This document shows positions 24,281-36,625 of a stretch of 64,000 nt of DNA, one piece after another; position 1 is the first letter of the stretch; the number at the start of each line of letters is the position of its first letter. Both the position numbers and the translations under genes were made by a program. A model generated the notes under the pieces. That model saw only the letters and a list, made by a program, of their open reading frames with translations. It ran no database searches and was not told where the DNA came from. The DNA is from Tetrastigma voinierianum (taxonomy: Eukaryota; Streptophyta; Magnoliopsida; Vitales; Vitaceae). The stretch spans positions 124,001 to 188,000 of the forward strand of contig JAEQBH010000650.1 in the NCBI GenBank assembly GCA_016808115.1, read 5' to 3'.

Positions 24281-26944
24281 TGATGAGTCCAAAAACTCGT
24301 TGGATTTCTAATGCATTTTAAGCATCACAGATAAATGTTAATTTGTATCTGTGAGAAATGTGGATATTTTTGCACTCAAATTTAATTTCGCGAGGAAATA
24401 TAGTAAGCTCGAATCTTAGCAAAAATTAGAAGAAACCGAGTCTATAGTATTAGAATTGAAGTCGCGTGAAAATCGGTCGCGACGAGGAAGCTTAGTTGTG
24501 GAGTCATTTCCTAAGTCACGACATCACCAAGGTCGGCTTTGAGGAAGAAATAGAAGACCTTAACAAGTGAAGTCGAGTGACTTGAAGAATGAGGTTGCAG
24601 CAGAAAGTGGTCGGACTAAAGGAAATATCGAAGAAGAATCTTCGTAATGGCGACACCACTCGATGTCGCGACACCAATTGAATACAGCGGGTCGCGACGT
24701 ACTCAGATGTCATGCGATGGATCCGAGTCAATGAAAGCCCTGAGGTCTTTGCAAGTAAACAAAGTTGCGACTAGTTTTTTAATGAAAGGCTCAGATTTGA
24801 AGTCATGTGTCTTTGATTCGGTCGCGACATAAAAGCAGGAAGCTGAGTCTCAACGAGAAAAAGTGAAGTTCTGAAGCACATTAAGAGTTTAAGACGAAAG
24901 GAAATTCGCAACACGGAACAAAAGAGGAAAGGAGGAAATTGGTTGCAACAAAGAACTGAGGTTGCGACTAGAAAAGAAGAAATGGTCAGCAAAAGAGGTC
25001 GCGACATCACCTTGAGGTCGCGACATAAAGTTGAAACCTGTTAAAGCAGAAGACAACCAACACAATCGCGACCAAGAAAAGAAAGTCACAACATGAAGTC
25101 ATCCTACCACAAGCGAGAAGGTGGTCGCAACCTAAAGCGCTGTCGCCTTTCGAAGCAAAGAAGAAGAAGAAATGATGATGTCATGACATGGCGTGGTCGC
25201 GACATCAACTCTCGGAAAATATTGAGCAAATGAGTCACGACTACAAAGCGAGGTGCGACAATTGATCAACGGAGTCTAAGAAGCGGTCTTAGCGAGTAAG
25301 TCCTTGGCGAAGCTGGAGCAAGAGAAATCCATGTCGCACATCAACTTGAGGTCGCGACATAGGATAGTGAGCTGGGCTTTTTCTTTGGGAATTCCACCTG
25401 GAACTTTTTGGGGATTTGGCCCACTTCCTTTTTACAGTATAAATAGACCATGTTAGAATAGTAAAGTAGCTTTCGTCTTCACTACCCAGAAAAAGGGGAA
25501 AGGAGAGGAACTCAGTGTATAGTTTAGAGTAGATTTTTTTTATTTTCTTTTCTTTATATTTATTTTTAGTTTATTCGGTTTTGAATCTACGAGGCGTAGA
25601 GCAGTAGAATTTGGATATTTTTACGTTATTTTCTTAGAAGTCACCCCCGCCAGGAATAAATGAAATCAGACAAATTTACGGAATTCATTTCTTCTCGGTT
25701 TATTGCAATTCTGATGGATTATCGTGTCCCAAGGTGCTCCATTTCTTAATTCATATCTGATGTCGAAACTACCGCTCTACACATTTGATCTACATTTGGT
25801 CTGATCTTTCTGCACAATTAGGGAGAATTAATTTGGGTTCGGTTTTACTTAATTGGTGTCGTTTTTGAATGGATAAGTTCCCAATAGTAGCACCGAATAC
25901 CCGTTGAGGGAATTTATCTTGCTCTGATTTCCAGGATGCCCTCTGCGTGACACAGAGACGGAGATTCCTGAGAGCTGAGAAAATTCTTTTCTGGGTATGC
26001 TCGACTACCATTGATGAGAAACTGAGTACAGGCTGCGAGAGTTCATTTGATAAATCCCATTTGCTCATATTGAAGTTGGAGGGGTGTATTTAACAATATA
26101 AATAATCAGAGAGTTCACCTTAATCTAAAGGTAAGTTCCTAACCCCGTGTTAGCTGAGATCTAATCAAGGGAAAGGGATAAACCCATAGATATGGAGGTT
26201 GAGCCACCAATTAAGTGGTAGAAACTTTGCGAAAATCCTGAGAAGGAAATGCAAAAGGTCTGCTGTCAACAGGAAATGGGTGTGAAGTGTGAGAAAGAGA
26301 AAAATACCCAAATCTTGCGAGAATTTGGAAATACAGTGTTTAGTTTGATCTTGTCTTTGAGAGAAGCAAGGGTATCGACCGGTGAAAATGGAGAAATCCA
26401 ATTCCAACAATGAGGAAATCTTAGACAAAAACATATCCATACACAGAATATAGCAATGTGCTTTAGTGCTGGAATTGACTATTTCATTGTATTTCATTGA
26501 GAGTTTTCGTTTCTCACAAGAAACTGATTCAATCCATTCTTATAGTTACAATTTATTTTTATTCATTTACTTTTATTTTATCTTAGTTTTGATAATATTC
26601 TGCAGTCTATGATCTTCAATTTTTTTTAAGCCAGTTTAGGTCACCTTTCACTATGTGTTCTTAGTCCAAATAGTATGGAAATTTAGTAGTTGGGGTAGTT
26701 GATCTACGTAGTCGTTGCCAATCTTGTGAGATGATGGACTTACATTCAGATTTTACTACTTGTATGACTTGCAATGCACTTGTAGTGTCGTAGACTTGAC
26801 CCTTATTTTTTAAATCATAGAACATTAAGAAAAGTTATTTATCAAGAAAATTTATCCAAAGTGACATAGATGCAAGAGAAGTGTAAGGCTCTTGTAATTA
26901 TGTTAATTTGAGAGGTTTTTAGTCTATATAGAAAAAGGCAAACA
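24281..26944 (+). mobile_element. Probable solo LTR (2664 bp)
   Basis: The insert starts TGATGAG, ends GCAAACA and is flanked by the perfect 5-bp duplication ataag (24276-24280 and 26945-26949). Copy 2 has the uninterrupted site at about 63232-63241. TG/CA ends and a 5-bp duplication are LTR hallmarks. A TATAAATAG box at 25438-25446 fits a plus-strand LTR promoter. No internal LTR pair and no gag/pol motif was seen, so a solo LTR is the simplest reading; a small coding-free LTR element is the alternative. Confidence 0.72.
24477..25358. repeat. Cluster of gtcgcgac palindromes in the solo LTR
   Basis: Eight exact copies of the 8-base palindrome gtcgcgac (24477, 24665, 24691, 24821, 24999, 25018, 25195 and 25351, approximately), plus several one-base variants, lie in 880 bases before the TATA box. 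Some copies share the extension acat. The spacing is irregular, so this is not a tandem array. Confidence 0.85.
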
Positions 26945-27194
26945 ATAAGTAAGTCAAGCTTGGCTTATATGGAGGCAACTCTATCTGCTATTTAGTATTC
27001 TTCCATAAGTATCTTGCAAATAAGAGAGAAAAACAAAAGAAAATAAAGAATTACAAAATACTACTTGATAAAAAAAAAAAGAAGCTAAGAGCAAATCTGT
27101 GAAATAAAAATAAAAAATTGCCTAAATTAGCAAAATCACCCCGTTCTTCAAAATGTCAACTTCCAATGAGAAAGTGAAACATGCCAAAAACTTA

Positions 27195-28725
27195 TTTGAG
27201 ACCAAATGATGTATATATATGAAAATATGGCCAGAGGAAGTGAATGTGAGTAAATACTCAAAAATTGATTTAAAATAAATATACTAAAAAAACTTAAAAA
27301 TGAAAAGTAATGCAGCCTCGATCTGTTTGCAGAATTTGCAGATTCATGCAGTAATAAAGTGGACTTTAGGAGTTCGGATATTGTACCCACGAGGATAGGA
27401 GGTTATCTCTAATTGGAATTTGAGCACCCCGAGTACAAGGGCTATTCACTATCTAGGTGACCAAATATGATGAGAATTAAAATCAATTTAACTAAAGTAA
27501 AAAAAAAATGATTTAAAACTAATCAACTAATCCTAAAATTTGCCAAGCAAACAACTACTAAAGTCTAAAATGTGTGAAGAGAGGCATTAGGGTTGGGAAT
27601 AATCATTTAACAATCAATTCGCATTTCCTTGAAAGCATAACATTTGTGAGATGGATTCTGCCTTTGTCCAAGGGTATGTTAGTATAGTCTTGAAATACCT
27701 TCAACCATTATACATTTCACCATTTAGACCACCATGTTTCTAAACTAGGACTGACATGTGTCTAAACAACTTCTTTAGGATCTTATTCCCTCTAAGGTTG
27801 CAGGGTGGTTGCCTTTCCCCTAAACCGGTACTGTCCCGAATCATTTCCTCGAGACTAAAGTCAACTTGCCCCCATAGACAGGGTAACACAAGCCTCCTCC
27901 AATGTAATTGGTACCTAAATGTGCACTTTGGTTAGAATAATCACTTCGAAAAACAGAAGCACAAACATTCTACTAAACTGAGATGAAACCTCTAAATATT
28001 AAACTGATAAATAACCAGGTGATCCCTATGCCTCAGGAACACACTTTTGCTGTCACTCAGAAGGGAACCTTGAAGTCAGAGGTTAGAACTTCACTTGTGA
28101 TTTATCACAGTGATATTTAGAGTTTATTAATTCTAAGAGCATCAATTTATCATACCCCCAAGTTACTGGTCTTTGCTCTTAGGAACATCCTTCTGTGTCA
28201 CTCAGAGGCATCCTTGAAAACATAGCACATCTTCAGCTCTTTTTGGGTATACTCCACTGATACTTAGAATAGTTCATTAAAAGAATAATACCAATCATAT
28301 AAATTCAGTCTTCAAATCCACAAAATAAAGTATAGATCTGTAAATCTGAATGTTCAACAATTAATCCCTGCCCTTAAAGGGTGTTTAATGTTCCATTACT
28401 GGATTCCAATCATCACCAATCAAGCAACAAGTAAGAAAATGAAGAAAGAAATCAAGAGATAAGGAATGAGGGAACAAATTGTGATTTGAGCTTCAATTTT
28501 TTTTTCAACAATAATGAAATATGAATCTTTGAGCACAACACTGAAATCTCTTCAATACAAATAAAAATTTGCTCTAAAACTACTCTAAGATCTACTAAAA
28601 AACAAAACCCTAAGCTAAACTGAAAAATGGGAAGGTTTTAGAGAGAGAAACCCTAATGAGAGCTATTCTCCCACCTCCTTCTTTTGTGTAAATCACTCAC
28701 TTATTAAAAAGCTATGACTAGTATA

Positions 28726-28760
<35 letters not shown>

Positions 28761-29278
28761 TGCCCTTGGAAAATGGGCTAATGATTGGGCTAAAAATAGG
28801 AATATTCTTCGCCTAGGCAAACCGTCCTTCGCCTAGGTTTCCTAGAGCGGAATAAACGAACGCCTAGGAAATTTCGAGGTGACACGCTTTCTTTGTAGCA
28901 ATAGATTTTGCTCGGTAAGTTATTTTCTTCTCCAACTTGTCAAGGCATTACTTCTTTGTTTTAACTCGGATTTGGGCGTGTGAGGTGTCGTTGGAAAGAT
29001 CTTTGAATGTATAATGCAGCCATGGTTGAAGTTGAACCATTTGATTTTCCATATGGTACATAAAATTTCATCTTCCCAATGATGCATTACTTGGACACCA
29101 GAATTGACTCTCCTTTTGGAATATATTTATTCATTTCTTTTGCCAAATCACTTGCTTTCCATCAAAATCTTACAAAACCAAGTTTAGATGAAGTTTTATG
29201 AGTTTACGCCGAATATGGATATAAAACCCACTCAAAAAATAGCATGTGAAATGAACTCAAAATATAGATGAGTTTCAC
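27195..29278 (-). mobile_element. Athila-like 5' LTR, copy 1 (approximate right end)
   Basis: It begins at the homologue of the copy 2 LTR start (63500) and includes the 'ccacgagga' motif near 27392. A plausible end is gatgagtttca near 29278, giving TG...CA in the minus sense. It contains three cgcctagg motifs (28806-28874) and a TA microsatellite (28721-28761). The primer-binding site expected at its left is missing in this copy. Confidence 0.55.
28721..28761. repeat. TA microsatellite
   Basis: Nearly pure TA over about 40 bases within the LTR-like region. Confidence 0.9.
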
Positions 29279-29350
29279 GCTCCTTCGCACGAAACGATCT
29301 AGATACCTGAGAGTCTTAGCCCACGAAACATCTAAAAGAGCAAATTGTTA

Positions 29351-30504
29351 GGTTGCGTTTGTTTTTTTCACTTAATGCTGAATAGAACTTTTTTGAGCTT
29401 AATCTTGAATAGTATATGTATTAAGTATTAAGTTGTTTGTTTTTAACATTAGGTAGTGAGTAGGGATGACAACGGAACAAATTATTTTAGGTTCCTATCC
29501 CGCCTCGCTTTTAATGACACATGTTTAATTTAATTTTAATCGGGTTTTTAATGGGTTTGAGTTTATTTTCTCAAATCGATCACGGGTTGAGAGGTATTGT
29601 TACTCTACGCTAAAGCAGAAAATTAGAAATTTTCAAAAATGACAAAATATTAATAAAAATAATAAATTACCATAAGGGTTCAGGGAAGTTTAGAAAATTC
29701 TCTAGATCTTGGATAACGAAACGGACTGCGCCGTTAAATTCGTCTCGCGAAATCTAGTAACTCAAAAAAGTTTCGTCGAATTTTGAGACAAAGGCGAAAA
29801 GAGTACCGATTTTTACGGGTGATAAGTTTGCCGGTGACTCCAAGGGCGAGATTTTTTCGATTTTGAGCGAACGGACGAATGAAGCTTAATATAGACCATA
29901 TATCATGAAATAATAATAATAACGCCCGCCCAGATTATATTTTTAAAAATATTTTATTATTATTTTATTTTTATACTTTAATATAAATAATTATTATTAT
30001 TATAATGTTTTTAAATAAATAATTTATAAAATTCATAATATTTTATTTTATGAAAAATATTAATTTTAATACTATAATAAAAATAAAAGCAAATATAAAA
30101 AAATTAAAATTTAAAAATAAAAACAAAAATAAAATGTAAAGGGGGAGAGTTTGAGAATTTTTTCATCTCCGCCTCGCCCTGTTTAATTTTTTAAATGAGA
30201 CAAGTTTGAGAATTGAAAAAGAATAGCGAATTTGGGTCGGGATGGGGTGCCGGATTCAAACCCTCAAGTTGTCATTCCTAGTAAGGTGTATATTGCTAGC
30301 TCTTCTTTATTGGACAATGATTGAGTTTTCTTATTTTTAGCTGGAAAAATGACTTTTCGAATAGAAAAAGCCAAATATTTCACTTTTTCTATTCGAGAAC
30401 TTTTTAAAAAGTTCAGCAATAAGATATGAAAATTTTAAAAAAACAACGGCTTAATCTTTGAAAGCTATTCGATTTAAACTATTAAGTGAAAAATAAACGC
30501 CACC
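29351..30504. mobile_element. Tourist/PIF-Harbinger-like MITE carrying a nested hAT-like element
   Basis: ggttgcgtttgttttttt plus cacttaat at the left is the reverse complement, with few changes, of attaagtg plus aaaaataaacgccacc at the right. TTA flanks both ends (29348-29350 and 30505-30507), the usual 3-bp duplication of this superfamily. Without the nested element the MITE is about 326 bp. It inserted three bases into an LTR copy. Confidence 0.78.
29461..30280. mobile_element. hAT-like non-autonomous element (820 bp) nested in the MITE
   Basis: The ends tagggatgacaac and gttgtcattccta are inverted repeats with one mismatch over 13 bases. Flanking 8-mers gtagtgag and gtaaggtg are only partly alike (5 of 8), fitting an old 8-bp duplication. 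The interior is AT-rich and noncoding. Confidence 0.75.
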
Positions 30505-30963
30505 TTAGTGAAGCTCTATAAAGGCAATCACCTTTAGCACTTATTGTACGCCTAATTTATATTAATAAACCCATCTTCATTAGCTTGATATTCATAATTT
30601 AAATTGATAGCAATCTTTAATCAATTAATGAAGTCCAAGATACATAAACATTGCATGAAGGAAATCATGATGGGATCATGATAATGAGATTCCTTTTATG
30701 TGCAATTATGTAATTATTTAAATGATCCTTAGTCATAGGATCAACAAGAATAGACATTGTTGATCCGGATAGACTAGCATATGTTATACTCCTTGATTTG
30801 ATCAAGCAGTAGATCTCATAAATTGTAATCAAAGTGATAATTAGAGTTAACATGTGGATGCTTGCTAAGAGTAGCTAAGTACATCGAAGACTTGTTGTGA
30901 GACAATCATATGGATTATCTATGCAAACAACAATGATAGTCTCATCATAGCAATGATGTAGGT

Positions 30964-32690
30964 TGTTAGAGAAGTGCTCTAAATGCAATCACCTTTAGCA
31001 CTTTTTGTATGTCTTATATTCATTTATAATAAACACAACTTCATTTCTTTGATGTTCATTTAATATATGAATTGATAGCGATGTTAAATAGAATTAATGA
31101 AGTCCTTGATACATTACACAACATAAAGGAAATCATGATGGTGATCATGATAATGAGATTCCTATTATGTGTAATTATGTAGTATATAAACTATCCCTAG
31201 CCATTGGATCAACAGGATTGGTTGTTGTTGATCAGGAAACAGGACCTTCTTTTATGTTATACTCCTTGATTTGATCGGCGCTGATTGGTCTCATAAACTG
31301 TGATCATCTTGATGATTAGAATAGACATGTGGATGCTTGCTAAGAGTATCCAAGTACATTGAAGACTTGTTATGAGATAATCATATGGATTATCTATTCA
31401 AACATCAACTATAGTCTCATCATAACAATGGTGCAAGTATCCTAAGACTTGAGGTGCTCAATGGTATCTTGGATACTGATTTTATACTTTGACTTTGATC
31501 CTTGTTTCCTCAAGAGCGGTTTCTTATAGAGTGATGATTGGGTATAACTTGAGTTACCCGAAGGTAATTGAGTAGTTAATAAAGGATTCACCACTCCTAA
31601 TAGAAAGAGGGTATACCCTATTCCTCTTATAGAGATCATTACTCGGAATCTCTGGCCAGAGTGATAATGCCATGAAGAGAGTCCTTAGTGGAATACTTTA
31701 TGAGTAATGGATCTTGGAGACAAGATAAATACAATGGGCTAGTTCATCTAGTGTGAGTAGATGCATAGTCCATGCTTTGAACCAAGTTGGGTATAGTATG
31801 AAGTGAAGAGATAGCATTACACAATATATTACATATGGAAAGGTTCACAGTCAAACCCTTGACTCTTCAGTCAATTGGGGGTCATGATGTGTAGCTAGAT
31901 ACCGCTCATGATTTGCTCGAATCAAAGGGTTTATTCAAGTGGCCAACATAATAGGAAACCTAATGGGTCACACACTTAGAAGACGTGTAGAAGAAGTAAT
32001 TTGGTCCAAGTTGAAAGGAAATGTTTGGATTGGATCCAAATGGAAAGAGAGAGCTCTAAAGATGGATAATCTTGGGTTTAAGTGAATCTTGGGGCCATAT
32101 TGATGAGTCCATGGGTCATTGGGCTCTAATAGGGGCTAAAAGTCCACAAGGAGCAAGCCCTAAAGGGCTTAAAGCCACATATGGTCGGCCACCCATCTTT
32201 AATGAGGGAGTATCTTGAGTGGCACGATGCTTGGGTTAAGGCGATATAAAAGCTCCACTTCCATCCCTAGCCATCACATAACACCTTTTGCACAACTGAG
32301 AAATCGTTTCTCTCTAGTGCTCCATCTCTCACACATTTCCTCATTGTGATTCTATGTTTGGCGCACCCAGAAGCAACGAATCAAGCCATCCTTAGGAGGT
32401 CTTGCCCGAACTTCTTAGTGTGGATCATAATTTGGAGGTGTGCACTTGGAGCACTTCGTGTTTGGCTATTTGTCTATGCTGAAATTTGATTTGTGTGTCA
32501 CTATACCAAGGAGGCCAAAACTTCACAAGTAACGATTTCTTTTCCTTCATGGAATGGGTGATTCGATTTTGATGAACTAAGGATCCCTTAAGCCGGATTT
32601 CTAGATCAAGGGTTTGGTTTTCCATTTGTGCAATCGATAAGATCTTTGGATCGAGATCAAACAAAGTGTCTGCCCAGGGGCTTGGGGGGG
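30964..32690 (+). mobile_element. LTR of the same family, unit 2 (about 1.7 kb)
   Basis: Starts tgttagagaagtgctctaaa and shares its first 460 bases with unit 1. A TATA-like gatataaaag lies at about 32243. It ends near a G-rich stretch (32676-32700, ggggcttggggggg) that could be a polypurine tract before the next LTR. No gag or pol was found, so this is a solo LTR or the rest of a collapsed element. Confidence 0.6.
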
Positions 32691-32700
32691 CCGCCGGGGG

Positions 32701-33235
32701 CTATATCTTTATGTACTGATTCTATGCACTTTGGGTTCGATCCTTGTTGCCTCGGGAGGTTGCTTTCGTAGGATGATGATTAGGTATAGCTTACGAGGTA
32801 TTGGTATTGAGTACCGATAGAGGATTCACAACCGATAGAAGGAGGGTATGCCCTGAATCTCTTATGGAAGTACGCCTTCACGGGATTGTATTTGTGACGG
32901 TGATATGTATCTGGCGGAGGAGTCTTCAAGTGGCATGCTTTTGGTAAAGCGGATCTTGGAGACAAGATAAATACACTTGGGCTATGTGTGAAACTAGCGA
33001 TCTAATTTAAAGAACCAATGCATAACATAGTCCATGCTTTGAATCAAAGGGAACATATAGTATGGAGTGAAAGGAAAGCATTGCATACTATATTGTCCAT
33101 GGAAAGGTTTGCAGTCAAACCCTTGACTTTTTGGTCAATTGGAGGTCATGATGTGTTCTTCAGATACTGCATGACTTGCTTTCGAATCGATGGTTGATTT
33201 TAGTGGCCAACATAACCGGAAACCTAATGGGCCAT
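32701..33235 (+). mobile_element. LTR fragment, unit 3
   Basis: Matches 31455-31990 of unit 2 in order, with many small differences (for example cttggagacaagataaatac, and the ggaaaggttYRcagtcaaacccttgac segment). It lacks the start of the LTR. Short ORFs here have no domains. Confidence 0.7.
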
Positions 33236-33239
33236 TTGA

Positions 33240-34437
33240 GCTCCAATTCATACAAACAACCCAAATGTGTAAAGAGAAGCAAGTTGTCTTGAACTTCAAT
33301 TCTAGCTTATGTAGCTTCAATGTTGCATACAAAGTGTGACTTGAGCCCTTAAAAGCATGAGAGTTTAGGTTTATGGTGAACCAAGTGTGGGAATGGAATT
33401 TGGATGGTTTGGAAAGCTTGGTGGGTTTTGTAGGAAGATAAATAGGTATGGCTTTCAAAATGAAGATGGAAGGGATTGAAGGGGAAGGAGAAGGTTTGAA
33501 TTGGTTTGTAAGAGAGGCAAAGGTATTTGGAGGGGTTAGGCCTTAGTTCCAAATGAGAGGATGCTTGAAAATATGAAGAATAGAAGGAACTTAATAGGTA
33601 CAAAACTTGTATATGAAAATGAATTGCCTAAGCGCACAAGCGCACACATCGTGTACAAGTAATATAATGTCCCACGAGGATTGGTCTACTAACTATTGAT
33701 TCTAATTTATCTTAGGCTTTATTTGGATGACACATATGAAAGATTGAAAATCAAAATAGAAAATCAAGCTATCTAGCATGCAATGTCCTATACTAACAAC
33801 CTAAAACGACCTAAAAAGCCTTAAAGCAAAACAATCATATATGAATCTATACCTAACTCCAATCAATCAATTATTATTTTCATATGAAGATGGTGATTTC
33901 ATTAATGTATATGCGAATCTCTCTCTAGCATCTTTACACTACCCTTAATAAAGGTTATACTACATCTCTGCCTCAAACCATCATAACTAAGAGTGCAATG
34001 AACCCTATAAACCCAATAGAACACCTAATCTTATTTATATCTCTATCTCATGATAATTAGATGACATTTCATCCATGGTCTAGCTCAATCATCACTTCTC
34101 AGTCTCAAATCAAGCCACAAATCATGCAAATTTTAGTCAAATACCCACAAGCACTAAGACTAAATGAAATACTCAACATATGTGAAAATAAATACATCAA
34201 TAAATAGAAATTAGGCAAAAATCAAAAGCATTCAGATCACGGCAACATCTAAGCCCTAAGAAACTAACACAAAGCATCTTAAGAAATGAAATACAACCAT
34301 CAAAGAAAAACATACTAGAGAGAGAGGAAGAGAATAAACATATTTAGTGAACGCCCTTCTCTTCTTCATTCTTTTCCTTCTTCAATTGAAGAAAGCTTCC
34401 TTATTTTCTTCAAAAAAACCTTGTCGTAGGGTGTTTC
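33240..34437 (-). mobile_element. Athila-type LTR fragment, minus strand
   Basis: caaaacttgtatatga at about 33601 followed by cccacgaggattgg at about 33672 repeats the order seen at the LTR start at 63494 and 27187. The primer-binding site is not preserved. Left of it (33240-33600), minus ORFs of up to 107 codons resemble the proline/serine/histidine-rich frames at 61094-61330, but no domain is recognised. Confidence 0.4.
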
Positions 34438-34650
34438 CACTACAAGAAAAAAGGTATTCCTTGACTGTCTTTCATTGTTAAGGTAAGGTATATATGTTAA
34501 GATAGCCAATATTCTATATGTTATTTATGTCAGTGTTAAGAAAAGTTTAAAGCTAGCTCAAGATAAACATATGTCAAAATATTAAAACTAGCTTAACATA
34601 TACATATGTCAAAGTTGTTTCAATCTTTATCAATGAAAATTTTATTAGAT
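34438..34650 (+). mobile_element. CACTA (En/Spm) transposon terminus
   Basis: cactacaagaaaaaagg is the classic plant CACTA end. It is followed by short subterminal repeats built on catatgtcaa (several copies between 34560 and 34670, on both strands). No matching ttcttgtagtg end was found in the window, so the element is truncated or its partner is diverged. Confidence 0.6.
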
Positions 34651-35225
34651 AGGATATGTCAAGATTTCTTCGGTATTTATCAAGGTTGAATTCAATTTTC
34701 ATATAAAGTTTTCCATATGTCCACAATACTTTTCTATTTTTGTTTTATTTTTGTTGCTTAGATCTCTTTCATATATCAAGAAAGTTGGCATTTAGATTAT
34801 TTAAACAATTTGACAAATTATCAAAATTATTCTTTACCGATGATGGTAAGCCCAAGCATTAAACTGCAAATCCATAGCGTAAATCGCTTTTTTGAATAAT
34901 CATAATACACATCAAGTTGAGAATTACAAAAAAATTTAAATTACATGGATACATAAAACACACACACACATATATATTAAATACATCACTAAAATAAACC
35001 CAAAAAAATCTATACATAAACTAGTACTCTAATAAAATACATCATAAACGAAAGATAAAAGAAATAAACACTATATATCTAACAATTGTATATGATAAAG
35101 TTATTAGAGTTAGAAAGATTCTACAATTCTATAAATATCACTAAACCGTCTCACAAATCTAGTATTTAATAACCCAAGCACTTCACTAGTATCCCAATGG
35201 TAACTGCTGCGTACTAAAAGTAGTC

Positions 35226-35278
35226 AATATTTAACATCTTCTAACATATTAATATTTAACATCTCCTAACATATTAGG
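35226..35278 (+). repeat. 26-bp tandem pair
   Basis: atatttaacatctYctaacatatta occurs twice back to back with one difference. No other feature is seen between the CACTA end and the AT array. Confidence 0.75.
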
Positions 35279-35751
35279 ATTCATCTCGATTGATAATCTG
35301 GTGGTGTCTGCCTCTTTTTTAACTTTAAATTGAAAAGACAGAAACAACTTTCTTTTCACAACAGGAAGATGAGACTAAGCGAAATCGGCGTGGTTGAGAA
35401 TCGCGGTATCGATCTTCAGGCTCGGACCAGTGCCAGAGACGTATGATCCTTGATGTATCGGTCGCGTATCGGCCGATACGCAAAATAGAATGATTAAAAT
35501 ATTTAAAAATTATTAAAATATTATATAAATTATTAGAAAATATATATATAGTTAAGGAAGCTAAAAATTTAATAAAACAAATTTCTTTTATATTTAAAAT
35601 TATTTAAATAGTTAATAGAAGCATTCAATAGAAAGATATGTATGATAATGTTAACAAAAAAAAAAATATTTTATATCAAATATAACAAAAATGTCACCAA
35701 ATACATCCAATCAATACCATGTTCAATGCCGAGGCTCAAAATCATCATTAT

Positions 35752-36625
35752 ATTAATTATTATTATTTATGTTTGTTTTCATAAATAATTAATTTTGAAT
35801 TCACCTTATTTATTTTGGTCAAATAAAAAAATAAAATAATAAAAAAATTTGTATTTTATATTGTTCACAAAAATATAATTTATGGTTTTGTTAATTTATT
35901 ATTCTTATTTTATTTATAATATATTACCATACTAATTTAATATTAATATAATTAGATTAATTATTCTTATTTATGTTTGTTTTTCATAAATAAATAATTT
36001 TGAATTCACCTTATTTATTTTTGGTCAAATAAATAAAATAATAAAAAAATTTGTATTTTTATATTGTTACAAAAATATAATTTATGGTTTTGTTAATTTA
36101 TTATTCTTATTTTATTTATAATATATTATCATATTAATTTAATATTAATACAATTAGATTAATTAATCTTATTTATGCTTGTTTTTCATAAATTATTATT
36201 TTTGAATTAATCTTATTTATGTTTGGTAAAATAAATAAAATAATAAAAAATATTTGTATTTTATATTGTTCACAAAAATATGATTTATGGTTTTGTTAAT
36301 TTATTATTCTTATTTTATTTATAATATATTACCGTACTAATTTAATATTAATACAATTAGATTAATTATTCTTTATTTATGCTTGTTTTCATAAATTATT
36401 AATTTTGAATTAATCTTATTTATGTTTGGTAAAATAAATAAAATAAAAAATATTTGTATTTTATATTGTTCACAAAAATATGATTTTTGGTTTGTTAATT
36501 TATTATTCTTATTTTATTTTATAATATATTGCAGTACTAATTTAATATTAATACAATTAGATTAATTTTGCTTGTTTTTCATAAATAATTACATTTAAAT
36601 TAATCTTATTTATGTTTGGTTAAAC
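35752..36625 (+). repeat. AT-rich tandem array, unit about 205 bp, 4-5 copies
   Basis: Units start at gattaatta followed by cttatttatg or a close variant near 35755, 35953, 36158, 36359 and 36562 (last partial). Each has the same order: cataaatwatta, tttgaatt, a run of ataaaataat, ttgtattttatattgtt, then tatggttttgttaattt. Divergence is low, so the array expanded recently. GC content is very low. No coding or RNA role is evident. Confidence 0.88.

Larger units (their letters stand above)
6946..27775 (+). repeat. Large direct duplication, copy 1
   Basis: Collinear blocks match copy 2: 6946-7620 with 38398-39118, 9480-9892 with 39130-39553, 10620-10935 with 39555-39868, 10936-11868 with 58633-59558, 12813-13381 with 59559-60112, 21119-24280 with 60113-63236 and 26945-27775 with 63237-64000. 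Within blocks the two are mostly identical, with scattered substitutions and small indels. Removing the later insertions leaves a unit of about 7-8 kb. Copy 1 continues past the matched part because copy 2 is cut by the window end. Confidence 0.92.
29346..30963 (+). mobile_element. LTR fragment split by a MITE (unit 1 of an LTR family)
   Basis: tgtta at 29346-29350 continues, after the MITE, as gtgaagctctataaagg from 30508. Together these match the start of the next unit (tgttagagaagtgctct at 30964). About 460 bases of the family are present before unit 2 begins. Confidence 0.65.

Noticed and set aside
33135..33603. Two overlapping minus ORFs of 107 and 84 codons
   Set aside because: They are rich in S, P, F and H with no domain, and lie in retroelement LTR-type sequence; likely chance frames in GA-rich DNA.
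35752..36625. Possible CRISPR-like array
   Set aside because: The repeats are contiguous 205-bp units without unique spacers, in a plant-type genome.
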